The notes under the pieces are model-generated. The model was not told where the DNA came from. It saw only the letters and a list, made by a program, of their open reading frames with translations, and made no database searches. DNA of 64,000 nucleotides from Puccinia triticina (lineage: Eukaryota > Basidiomycota > Pucciniomycetes > Pucciniales > Pucciniaceae): assembly GCF_026914185.1 (NCBI RefSeq), contig NC_070560.1, positions 4,269,501 through 4,333,500 of the forward strand. The letters are read 5' to 3'. A program made the position numbers and the translations under genes. Numbering within the stretch: position 1 is the stretch's first letter; each line of letters opens with the position of its first letter. Below, piece after piece: positions 32,217 to 41,334 of this stretch.

Positions 32217-32313
32217 GGAGGCACAGGAGACTAGAAGTAAGTCCTCCCAGTTTGTGCACCTCCAGGGCTCTACTACCTTTTGTCGAAGCATTACTCTAGC
32301 CACATCTGTGAGC
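32217..32313 (+). promoter_or_regulatory. Structured RNA module A1 (in the leader before gag)
   Basis: First of four modules in element A. Order: outer stem (here GGAGG with CCTCC), inner stem, invariant AAGTAAGT in the loop, GCACCTCC, a variable hairpin, TTGTCGAA-type linker, and a closing hairpin GCCACATCTGTGAGC. It ends 57 nt before the gag ATG. The function is unknown. Confidence 0.6.
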
Positions 32314-32370
32314 CATCCATCCTTGACGTTTATTTCCTCATCAGCTCATTCCCGCTTTTCGACTCTCGCA

Positions 32371-34515
32371 ATGGCGGACATAGAGGCTGGAGCGCCTGCG
32401 GTGCGGATGGTGAAGATCAAGCCGCAGGATAAGACCTTGGGCTTTGATGGGCTCCATGTTGAGCGATTCTTGGCAGATTACCAGCTTGCGGCGAAGCTTG
32501 ATGGGGCGTCTGAGCACAACATGGCGCAACAGATTCGGTTTTTTGTGCGCAAGGTGGAGATCAAGGACGTGTTGGAGACGCTCGACGGCTACGATCCTCC
32601 TAATTGGACGTCGCTAAAGGCGTCCATGCTGGCTTACTGGGGCCAGGTTGACACGGCGCGTTTCACCTTGCCGGATTTGGAGTCGTTGGTTCAGTCATGG
32701 ATCTCGAAGGGCGGCGTATCGTCTGTCGTCGACTATCAAGATTTTCGACGTGTCTGGGAGCCAATTCAAGCTTACCTTATTCGAAAGGCGCACATAGATT
32801 CCGTAGAGGAGGTGCGAACCCTATATTATCGGTCTTTCTCCCCTGGCGTTCAAGAGCGCATTCGTGATCAGTTGATCAAAAACAAGACCATGATCATGAC
32901 GCTGGACAATCGATTCAAACTTCCTGCATTCGAAATACTGAAGTCAGCGGTGGAGGAAGTCATGAAAGGACAAACGGCTCTCACTTTCGAAGATCCCCGA
33001 TCCGCCATCCCTGTTCCTACGGCGCCTTTTCAGCAGGCAAATGACGTGATGAAGAAAATGGAGCAAAATCGTCGTCCTACGGGCTCACTAGTTCCTACCA
33101 AAGCGCCGGCGACTGTCGACGAGATTTCTCAGATGCTGCAATCTTTCGAGCAGCGGTTGGAACAGAAATTCGGACCGCAAGCTTCTCAGCCTGGAGGAGC
33201 GGTGCCACCCAAGGAACGAGGTCCCATGGTTTGCTATTATTGTCACCGCGAGGGTCACGGTACCGGGCGGTGCTTCAAGCTCAAGAAGGATAAAGAGGCT
33301 AATCTGGTGGAACAGAAAGGCAACAATTTCTTTCTCCCCAACGGGGCCCTCATCCCATTCGATTCCTCGCGGCCCATCCGTCATGTGGTTGCTTCTTTTC
33401 AACCGCCACCTACCGCTAGCGTAGTCACGCCCGAATTTCGTGCCACGTGTGGCTCTCTGGATCCTTGGTACCCCCCAGCTGTTACATCTCAATCTTTTTC
33501 TGGATCCTACGAGGCGGACCCGGCGCGAAAGAAGCACGAGGCGCCGAAGCCTTACAAGGCGCCCGCAGTTCCCTCTTCTGCTGCCCGGAATCCGATTAAA
33601 AAGGCAACTGCGCGTAATCCCAATCCGGACGGAGAGGACTCCGACATGGAAACCGAATTGTTTGAGCGAGTTCCAGCTTCCCCAGTCGTAGATCTCCCTG
33701 CCCCTAATCAGTCAGCTGCTGAGGAGGCAGCCAAGCCAGCTAGCGCTACGCCGAAGGTGCGCTTCGAGCGTGGTATCTCCAAGGATCATCCGAACGCCAT
33801 CGAGGGCGTGCTTAAGAAAATCTCTGGATTGAAGGTCCCGGATTTGACGGTTTCGGAGCTCCTGGCAGTGGCGCCGTCTGTCGCTGAAGGCATGAAGCGC
33901 TGGGTATCACGTAAGCGCGTGGAGGTGGGAGCGGAGGAGTTGAAGGTTTCCTCGGGCACCCTGGCCGAGGGCGTGGACTTCAAGGCGAACGGATTCGAGC
34001 CGCGGCTGTACTCGTGCCCGTTGGGTTATTTACCGTGTCTGGTGGGAGACGAGGAGAGTTCTGCGTCCCCGCTTGTAGATTCCGGCTCGCAGTTGAACTT
34101 GATTTCTGACGCTATGGCTAACAAATTCAACATTAGCCCGCGCGTTAATTTTAGTTCGGCGGTGTATGGCATAGGCAATCAAGCCTGCGAGCTGGTTGGA
34201 GTCGCGGAGGATTTCCCCCTTCGCATTGGGAAGACAATCGTGGGCACTTGCCACTTTTGGATCACTCGAATGGGCGGGCCCATGATTCTCGGACGTCCGT
34301 TTCTCATGGATTTCGATGCGACCCTCAGTTTTTCAGGAGAGGTTGGCGAGAGGATCCTGCTTCCAGATCCAACGGGAAGGCGCATTGAAGTTTCGCTCTG
34401 TGCAACGGACTCAGGGAGATGGGAGCGCGAATTTCCCGGCAATGGGAAGAAGGTGATCCTGACGCGCTCAAGCACGGCGCGGAACGACCTTCTCGAGGGC
34501 CGTCATTTTTTATAA
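32371..34515 (+). CDS. Element A Gag-protease
   Basis: ATG 32371 (MADIEAGAPAVRMVKIKPQD), 714 codons; an open extension upstream to 32254 has no ATG. Gag capsid-like helices (GVSSVVDYQDFRRVW, FSPGVQERIRDQLI), a CCHC knuckle (CYYCHREGHGTGRC, near 33230), a disordered linker, then a retropepsin with LVDSGSQLNLIS near 34075 and MILGRPFLMD near 34285. Stops with TAA at 34513-34515, immediately after a slippery TTTTTTA. Homologous to 44816-46975. The frame is intact. Confidence 0.92.
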   Translation: MADIEAGAPAVRMVKIKPQDKTLGFDGLHVERFLADYQLAAKLDGASEHNMAQQIRFFVRKVEIKDVLETLDGYDPPNWTSLKASMLAYWGQVDTARFTLPDLESLVQSWISKGGVSSVVDYQDFRRVWEPIQAYLIRKAHIDSVEEVRTLYYRSFSPGVQERIRDQLIKNKTMIMTLDNRFKLPAFEILKSAVEEVMKGQTALTFEDPRSAIPVPTAPFQQANDVMKKMEQNRRPTGSLVPTKAPATVDEISQMLQSFEQRLEQKFGPQASQPGGAVPPKERGPMVCYYCHREGHGTGRCFKLKKDKEANLVEQKGNNFFLPNGALIPFDSSRPIRHVVASFQPPPTASVVTPEFRATCGSLDPWYPPAVTSQSFSGSYEADPARKKHEAPKPYKAPAVPSSAARNPIKKATARNPNPDGEDSDMETELFERVPASPVVDLPAPNQSAAEEAAKPASATPKVRFERGISKDHPNAIEGVLKKISGLKVPDLTVSELLAVAPSVAEGMKRWVSRKRVEVGAEELKVSSGTLAEGVDFKANGFEPRLYSCPLGYLPCLVGDEESSASPLVDSGSQLNLISDAMANKFNISPRVNFSSAVYGIGNQACELVGVAEDFPLRIGKTIVGTCHFWITRMGGPMILGRPFLMDFDATLSFSGEVGERILLPDPTGRRIEVSLCATDSGRWEREFPGNGKKVILTRSSTARNDLLEGRHFL

Positions 34516-34579
34516 GTAAAGTTGATCCATCAAGCGGTCGTGTTAATCTAGAATCTCGTCCACGAGCCGCCGGATCAAC
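34506..34579 (+). promoter_or_regulatory. -1 ribosomal frameshift signal (element A)
   Basis: Heptamer TTTTTTA (34506-34512) is in the correct phase (T TTT TTA), directly before the gag TAA. After an 8-nt spacer, GTTGATCC (34521-34528) pairs with GGATCAAC (34572-34579). Inside, GCGG TCGTG (34534-34542) pairs with CACGA (G) CCGC (34561-34570). Pol is open in the -1 frame from upstream of this point. Confidence 0.8.
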
Positions 34580-34830
34580 TCATCATCAAGAGATTCATCG
34601 GTCTTGCGTTTCACTTTCACTCAATAATCAAAACATCAATCCTAAAAAACATGAAGAAAACGATAAATCTCTTAAAAACGTTTCAGTAGACTTCAGTTCC
34701 TGCTCCTTTCTCGGCTCTTTTGGTTCGTCTTCCCGGGAATCTTTTCTCTTCTCTGGCGCGGCTTTGGGCGCGTTTTCTGTTGGTAATGGTTTAATGGCGA
34801 AGGGCGGAATGGACGATGGAGGAGATTCGC

Positions 34831-34925
34831 GGAGGCACTGGAGAACAGAAGTAAGTTCTCTCCAGTTATGCACCTCCCAGGGTTCTACTACATTGTCGAA
34901 AGCATTACATGCCACATCTGTGAGC
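34831..34925 (+). promoter_or_regulatory. Structured RNA module A2 (inside pol)
   Basis: Outer GGAGG/CCTCC; inner ACTGGAGA/TCTCCAGT; loop AAGTAAGT; terminal hairpin GCCACATCTGTGAGC. Lies in the translated 5' part of pol. Confidence 0.6.
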
Positions 34926-34977
34926 CCCACTGGTTGTTCGCCTCAATCTCCTGTTTTAGGTGGCCTTCCGACTTCTC

Positions 34978-35172
34978 AATCTCGTCTCCGCGAAGAGAAT
35001 AAACTAGTGTCTCAATCTCGTCTCCGTGAAGAGAATAAACTAGATACGTCTCGTGACGTCCTCCGCAATGAGGGTAATCTAGCTAGACTCCGCGATGAGC
35101 TTAAACTCCCGAGCCTCCGCAACGAGGGAAAACTAAAGATCCTCCGAAATGAGGTAAATCTACGATTCTCTT
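34978..35172 (+). repeat. LRxE coding repeats in pol (element A)
   Basis: Six degenerate units of about 22-33 bp, each with CTCCG...GAG...AAACTA, encoding (R)LR(E/N/D)E..(K/N)L. They lie between RNA modules A2 and A3. Element B has the same array at 47449-47675. Confidence 0.7.
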
Positions 35173-35211
35173 TACCTTGTGAGGGTGGTGAGGTGGAATT
35201 TGGGGCACCGT

Positions 35212-35312
35212 GGAGGGACTTTGGACTGAAAGTAAGTTCCAACCAAAGTGCACCTCCGGAGCGTGATGCTACACCAAGTTGTCGTACCCTACCGCGTGCC
35301 ACAGTCGTGAGC
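35212..35312 (+). promoter_or_regulatory. Structured RNA module A3 (inside pol)
   Basis: Outer GGAGG/CCTCC; inner ACTTTGG/CCAAAGT, a different sequence from A2 with pairing kept; loop AAGTAAGT; small hairpin AGC-GTGAT-GCT; terminal GCCACAGTCGTGAGC. Confidence 0.6.
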
Positions 35313-38300
35313 AAAGGACATTCGCCTCGTTTTTTGTTTTCAGATAAGGCACCCTTCGAAGATTGCGCCAAACACCGCACGTGGACACTGATGGAGTGCG
35401 GTTTGAAGTTCCAAGAGCAACTTGCGCTGGTGGATGCGTGGTCGCGGGGCGAGTTCCTCACGTTTGCGGCGAAGTATAAGCCGGTTTTGAGGAAGGTTAA
35501 GCCGGTCAATCAGGCCATGCCTCAAGGTCTAAATCCTCCTTTGCGTCGACCTCCTCTATCACGCGATCCTTATCGGCCCCTCCCGCGTTCGCTAGCCGGC
35601 TCTTTCGTACCGCGCGGACGCGTCACTGCAGACCGGCTTGAAGTCGTGAATTTCAGACCGGACGGGTGGCTATGGCCTGATGAGTTGAATGTTATCAAGA
35701 ATGTCTTAGCCGAACGTAATCTAGCCATAGCCTTTGACGAGTCAGAGCGTGGCCTCTTGAAGGATTCATACGGGTTACCCTACATCATTCCCGTTGTTGA
35801 ACACAAGCCGTGGCAGAAGAAAAAGATACCAATCCCGGCCGCTATGTTAGACGAATTCATCAGCCGTGTTCGTGAGCGGGTTTCTACGGGCTTGTACAAG
35901 CAGTCTACCTCAAGCTACTCATCTCCGGTCTTCTGCGTGCTTAAGAGTAACGGTAAACTGCGTATAGTGCACGACCTTCAGCCACTAAACAAGGTGACTA
36001 TTAAAGATGCCGGAGTTCCCCCCGCTACAGAAGACTTCGTCGAATCCTTCGCCGGCCGTGCTTGTTACGGTTTGGGAGACATAATGGGAGGATATGATGA
36101 GCGCGCGCTCGACCCTATCTCTCGTCCTTTAACCACTTTTGATACTCCGTTGGGGCGCTTTCAGCTCACTCGCCTCCCTCAAGGAGCCACGAATTCCGTG
36201 GCCGTGTACCAGGCTCAGATGATGTGGATCCTCCAAGAGGAGATCCCTGATCATGCTGGTATTTTCATCGACAACGGCGGCATCAAGGGGCCAGCGTCCG
36301 ACTACGACAATGAAGTTCTCACTTGGCACTATGGTATTCGGCGTTTCATTTGGGAGTACGCGACGACCCTTGAACGGATCCTTTTTCGAATCGAAGAAAG
36401 CGGACTCACGGTTTCTGCGGCTAAATTGGCAGCTTGCGTGCCGGCTCTCGAGATCGTGGGCCATGTAGTATGTAAGGAGGGCCAGAGAATGGCGAAGGCT
36501 AAAGTTAATAAAATTCTCTCTTGGCCAACTCCGGCTAACGCGACGGAAATTCGAGGTTTCCTGGGGGTTGTGGTCTACGTGCGCATTTTTATTCCGGCAC
36601 TTTCGGAAATATGTCTTCCGTTGCGACGCCTTACGCGGAAGGACGTGGATTGGATTTGGTCGGCGGAGTGCGACGCGGCGTTTGAAAAGCTCAAGTTGAT
36701 TGTAGGCAAGGACATTGTGCTGGTCAAAATCGAATACGGCCCGGATGCAGGCAAGATCAAACTGGCGGTGGATTCCAGCTTCCACGCGGCGGGCGCGGTT
36801 CTCACCCAGCAAGATTCAAATGGCCTTGATCGCCCCGCTCTCTACAAGTCTCTTTTGTTTTCGGATGTCGAGTCGCGTTACTCTCAGCCAAAGCTCGAAT
36901 TGTGTGGTGTAGCGCGGATACTCAAGAAGCTGCAGACCGTTCTTTGAGGGCAGCATTTTGAGCTCCAAGTCGACGCTATCTCTTTGATCCAGATGATTAA
37001 CTCCCCCAGCTTACCCAACGCCCCGATGACGCGCTGGGTGGCTTTTATTCAGCTTTTTTCCTTCGACATCGTTCACCGTCCGGGTAAATCTTTTACCATG
37101 CCGGATGGGCTGTCTCGACGACCGATGGAGGACGATGAGTCCATCCCAGATGCTGATTTCGATGAAGACGCACCTCTCATTCATCCTCGATACGTCAGCG
37201 CGTCTGGTGCTCAAGGAGAGTATACTGGGTTTCAGGAGGGCTATTGGCGGATGATGGAGAGTTTTCTGGCCACGTTATCTAAGCCTAAGGAGATGAATGC
37301 TAAAGACTTTCGTGCTTTGAAGCGCAAATCAGCGGAGTTCTTCTTACAGTCCGGGCGCCTCATGAAGAGAGGAAGCCCCTTGCCGAAGATTGTCGTAACC
37401 ATTCCCGCAAAACAGGACGAGATCCTCAATCAGCTCCATGAAGGCCTGGGCCACCGAGGCACTACGGAAACTTATCGCCGCGTGGCGGAGCGCTTTTGGT
37501 GGCCTTTGCTCAAGCAGGCCGTAGTGAAATGGTGTCAGAGTTGTGACGCATGTCAAAAGAGGGACCTCCGCCGGCCTCAAGAAGTTCATTACCCGACTGG
37601 AGAGTCCACGGTCTTTGGTCGCGTCTCGATGGACGCAGTTCATTTGAAAGCTAGCGGCACCAAATATCTTATTGTTGCACGGGACGACTTCTCTGGCTGG
37701 GTGGAAGCCAAAATTCTCAATAATTTGACCTCAGAGGCTGTGGCTACATTCCTGCAAGAACATTGGACAATGCGTTACGGGCTAGCACAATCATATTCGA
37801 CTGACGGTGGATCAGAATTCGGCGGCGCGTTGGCCGACATGTTGCGGGCACTTCCCGGGCACCATTGTGTTTCTACTCCTTACTACCCGGAAAGTCAGGG
37901 TATGGTTGAGCGCGGGCATGGGCCAGTCAAAGCCGCCCTGGTGAAATTGGCTGGCGAGAGCGGCAAGAACTGCCGGAAATTTCTTCCCTTGGTGCTCTTT
38001 GCGGATAGAATCTTGACCAAACGGACCACCGGCTATTCCCCATTCAAGCTGGTTTTTGGCCAGCGGGCCGTTCTTCCCTTAGATCTAGAGATGGAATCTT
38101 TCCTAGGCGTCGATTGGGAGTCGGTGACGAATACTACCGATCTGCTGGTGGCGCGTTCCCTTCAATTGGAGCGCAGCGAGGAAACGCGTGGCAAGGCGTA
38201 CCAGAAGATGATGGAATCGAGGGGCGAGTCAGTCCGGTACTGGGAGGAAAGGCGCGCGGGTCATCAGCGGGAACCTCTCAAGACGGGCGAGCTAGTTTTG

Positions 38301-38474
38301 GCGTACAATCGATCTCTCGAGGTTCAGTGGGGCCAACTTTTCGCGCATAGGTGGAAAGGTCCCTATCGCGTCGTGAAACAGGTCCAGGGCGGATCCTATG
38401 TCCTGGCGGAGTTGGATGGGACTGAACTTAAACGATGATTTTCGGCGGATCAGGTGAAGCGCTACTTTTTGCGT

Positions 38475-38577
38475 GGAGACACTGGAGAACAAAAGTAAGT
38501 TCTCTCCAGTTGTGCACCTCCGGGCTAGATGCTCTTAAGTATTTTCAAAAACTCTACTCTATGCCACATTTGTGAGC
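38475..38577 (+). promoter_or_regulatory. Structured RNA module A4 (across the pol stop)
   Basis: Outer GGAG/CTCC; inner ACTGGAGAAC/GTTCTCTCCAGT; the pol stop TAA is part of the invariant AAGTAAGT; terminal GCCACATTTGTGAGC. It ends 120 bp before the 3' LTR; a polypurine tract (GGGAAGGAGA) abuts the LTR. Confidence 0.6.
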
Positions 38578-38697
38578 ACCGCGGCGGCCCTTGGTTTCTT
38601 TTCCTTCTCTTTCTGGACCTCTTAGGCGCGGATTTCAGTTCAATTTTCGGCGACAGGCGCGCAGCAGTCTAGGGACAGACTGCATTTGGGAAGGAGA

Positions 38698-39462
38698 TGT
38701 GGTGCGCTATCTGGTACACGCGGTGTCAAGATCAAATTCGGCGATGGTGCGCGGACGGGCGCGCAGGTTCTTTTCTCCTATGTAGTGTGGCGGCCCCCTT
38801 TTTATTTTCTTTCCTTCTTCTATGTTTCTTCCCTTTCTACATTTGTCTGTTGTGTTGTTTCTTATCTGCGCGCGTTGGATGGTTTGGATAGGTGGTGGGT
38901 TGGTTTTGTCTGAGTTTTGTTTTGGTTTTGTCTTGGTTTTGTTTCTTTTGTCTGTTTCCTCTCTTTGTGTTGTCGCGCGCGTGGGTGTATGATGAAGGTC
39001 CCACTGCGTGCTGCGCCCGGAGTCTGAGTTCAGTTCGAACTCAGATGAGGGGACGGCATGGGAGACACCCTGAACCATAATTTTCATCATCAGAATTTTA
39101 TTGATCATTGGTTTTTTTTCACTACTCTGGGCATCCTGAGCTTTATCCATCCCGACGATCTGGGATACTTTCTTATCGCGCACGTGGCGCTCTCTGTTGA
39201 TCCCCCTCACTCTGATCCCGCCTTCCGGCGCCCTTCAACGATCTTCTCTTCGCGAATCTTCCCCATCCTTCTCAGTTCCTTTCCTCTCTCTCTTCATAAA
39301 TACAACCCCGCCGACGCGCGCTCAACGCCGTCGTAAATCAAAACCCCTCTCACCTCATCGCCCAAAGATCCCCCATCCTCCTCTTCGACCAATCCCCGGA
39401 GGGCATTCCCCAACCTTTCCCCTCCAACAACTGCCGCCGCCTGGCACGGACGGAGTTACACA
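38698..39462 (+). repeat. 3' LTR of element A (765 bp)
   Basis: TGTGGTGCGC...TTACACA, followed by target copy GCGG (39463-39466). Nearly identical to the 5' LTR. Confidence 0.93.
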
Positions 39463-39550
39463 GCGGTACGTTCTTTTTCACTTGAAACATTATTCCAAGC
39501 CCAAAATGTCTTGTTTGATGAGAAGCTGATGTTACCGACATTACATGCAG

Positions 39551-40186
39551 AAACCTGATGAACCTGAACTGGATTTGGACGCCGAAATGAAGAAAATCAC
39601 ACTGTCTCTCAGCCATGAAGAACCCGAACGGCTCGCCACTATCATCGATCAAATTCATCAGATCGTTGCTGGTACACATACTGCAGTCGCTATACAGGCC
39701 CCCGATGTCAAGACCAATCCAAAAGATCGGCCATCCCTGAAGAAGTCACACACCAAGTCTACTAAGCGAAATGCCTCAGCCTTTGAGATGGTCAAAGCCA
39801 GTCTGAAGGAGGAGAAGTCCTCCAAGAAGCGAACAGCCAAAAGCAGAGGACAACCAGCTCGAAAATCAAAGAAGATCAAAAGAAACTACATCGAGTCCGA
39901 ACAATCAGATGACAATGTTTCGGATGGTTCGCTTGAAAGTAATATTCTCGGTATTGAGGAGTCCAAGGACGCCCCGGATATTGAGGACGCCCCAGCTAGT
40001 GAGGACGCCTCAGATTGTGAGGACGACGCCCCGGCTATCGAGGATGCCCCGGCTATCGAGGATTCCCCGGCTATCGAGGATGCCCCAGCTATCGAGGATG
40101 CCCCGGCTATCGAGGACGCCGCGGCTATCAAAGAAAATGAAGCTAGCCCAAGCTCGGATCCGTCTCCAAGTCAGGAAGCTATGAAG
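39551..40186 (+). pseudogene. MULE transposase exon: basic/acidic linker with DAPAIE repeats
   Basis: Continues the transposase after an intron whose donor (GTACGT, 31308 joined to 39467) was split by element A and whose acceptor is TGCAG at 39550; the phase is consistent (phase 0). It encodes helical MKKITLSLSHEEPERL, a Lys-rich stretch and about seven acidic repeats of the form EDAPAI. It ends at a GTATGA donor (40187). Confidence 0.7.
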
Positions 40187-40242
40187 GTATGAAGATGTTC
40201 CATTCATGGTGTCATAGGAGCCAATCTGACTTTCCTGTTTAG

Positions 40243-40826
40243 CTCAAATATCTTTCCCAGATTCCAACACACCTGGAAGACGCGGTCCGAGGACTTTGGG
40301 ATCCACGCGCAGATGGGAATTGCGGGTTTCATTGCCTGGCAAAATCACTTGGCTACCCAGTGGGTGGTGGCGGGTCCGTAACGAGATGGTTGAAGAGACC
40401 TTGAAAAACAGGTCTTCTTATTCAAAATTACAGGGCGGCGATTCAGAAATCACAAAGATCATCAATGGCCTCAAGCTGAACAAAAGAACTAAGGCCACTC
40501 CGTCGAAGTGGCTCAACAAATTGTCCCATGGACAAATTATCTCAAACACTTATGCGAGGCCGGTAGTTTTCCTTTCAATCTCAGGCTGTCATTCCTATCT
40601 TCCTACAATTCCAAACCCCCCGATCTCCAGTTTCCCTGACCCAGTTTATCTGCTCCACATTAATGGTAATCACTGGGTCTTGGCAAATGTGGGGGGGATG
40701 GATGGGGTCATGCCAATCCCACCTATACTGGGTTCAAAGTCAACTTCCAAGACCGTTAAGGGTTGGTTGAACTTGTTTCAAAAGGGCATGGCTCTCTATA
40801 AGGATTTGGAGTCTCAAATCTCTTGA
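40243..40826 (+). pseudogene. OTU-like cysteine protease domain at the MULE C-terminus
   Basis: After a 56-nt intron (40187-40242) the exon encodes GLWDPRADGNCGFHCLAKSLGYP, with the Asp and catalytic Cys signature of OTU peptidases (Cys at 40321-40323). A frameshift between about 40324 and 40390 moves the rest to another frame: RVRNEMVEE, then HINGNHWVLANV (near 40660), which carries the expected catalytic His followed by Trp. OTU enzymes cleave ubiquitin. Whether this one was part of the transposase or a separate protein cannot be told; the intron phases support a single gene. Ends TGA 40824-40826. Confidence 0.72.
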
Positions 40827-40974
40827 TTGCATGTTTTTTTTCTCATTTGCCCACTTGGTTTCCTTATACCTATAAAAACTTTTTCTGTTTATTTTCTTGT
40901 TTCAGTTCTTGGTTTTGTTGGCTAAGAAATTTATTTACATGATTTTCAGGCTCTCATTTGATGAACTCCAATTT

Positions 40975-41326
40975 CTTGAGGTGCAAAGTGGTGCACTCCA
41001 AATATATTGGAGTGCACAGTTTTGTACTCCAAAGATTTTGTAGTGCACAGTTGTGTACTCCACACTTGGAGTGCACAGAATCAACTTTGGAGTGCATGCT
41101 TTGTGCACTCCAAAGAAATTGGAGTGCACAAGTTATGCACTCCAAATTGTTGGAGTACACGGATGGGCTACTCCAAAAAAACCTTGTTTTTGGAGTAGAC
41201 ATTGGTTTACTCCAAATTTATTGGAGTGAACATCAGTCTACTCCAAATTCTTTGGAGTAGACTGATGTTCACTCCAATGTTTTGGAGTACATGTAGTAAA
41301 ATATGGTAGTGCATTTAGCCTGCCCC
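40975..41326. repeat. MULE right subterminal and terminal repeats
   Basis: About a dozen TTGGAGTGCAC/GTGCACTCCAA words in both orientations, then the terminal inverted repeat ending TAGCCTGCCCC. 40827-40974 holds nothing recognised. Confidence 0.75.
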
Positions 41327-41334
41327 ATAAAAAA

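Larger units (their letters stand above)
34512..38498 (+). pseudogene. Element A pol (RT-RNase H-integrase), disabled
   Basis: In the -1 frame relative to gag. It begins with a ~300-residue extension that includes modules A2 and A3 and LRxE-type repeats, followed by RT (PYIIPVVEHKPWQKKKIPIP, YKQSTSSYSSPVFCVLKSNG), RNase H (KLAVDSSFHAAGAVL) and integrase (HRGTTETYRRVAERFWWP; VSMDAVH; STDGGSEFGG; GMVERGH). Defects compared with element B: the RT catalytic FIDD is FIDN (about 36272), Trp codons are TGA at 36945-36947 and 38436-38438. All three are G-to-A changes. The normal stop is TAA 38496-38498, inside module A4. Confidence 0.9.
31309..39462 (+). mobile_element. LTR retrotransposon A (Ty3/gypsy), 8154 bp
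   Basis: Two 765-bp LTRs, about four differences between them by eye, with a 4-bp duplication GCGG (31305-31308 and 39463-39466). Contains an extended tRNA-Tyr primer-binding site, gag-protease, pol in -1 frame, four structured RNA modules and a polypurine tract before the 3' LTR. Pol carries three disabling changes. It inserted at an intron donor of the MULE transposase. Confidence 0.93.
28737..41326 (+). mobile_element. MULE DNA transposon (about 4.4 kb without the nested LTR element)
   Basis: Long terminal inverted repeats starting GGGGCAGGCTAAATGCACTACCAT at 28737, matched by the complement ending 41326. Flanked by ATAAAAAA at 28729-28736 and 41327-41334; an 8-bp duplication is plausible, but the A-rich target makes it weak. 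It contains a FAR1/MULE transposase gene whose last exons encode an OTU-like domain. LTR element A interrupts that gene at 31309-39462. Subterminal arrays of GGAGTGCAC-type words lie at both ends. Confidence 0.85.

Noticed and set aside
32235..32313. Small spliceosomal intron starting at GTAAGT in each RNA module
   Set aside because: No acceptor AG is conserved at a common position, and pol reads through modules 2 and 3.
32217..38577. Hammerhead, HDV-like or twister ribozyme identity for the RNA modules
   Set aside because: The conserved cores of those families (for example CUGAUGA with GAAA) are not present in the right order.
39886..40131. Minus-strand repetitive frame (GASSIAGASSIAG type)
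   Set aside because: It is the antisense of the acidic EDAPAI repeat of the MULE gene.
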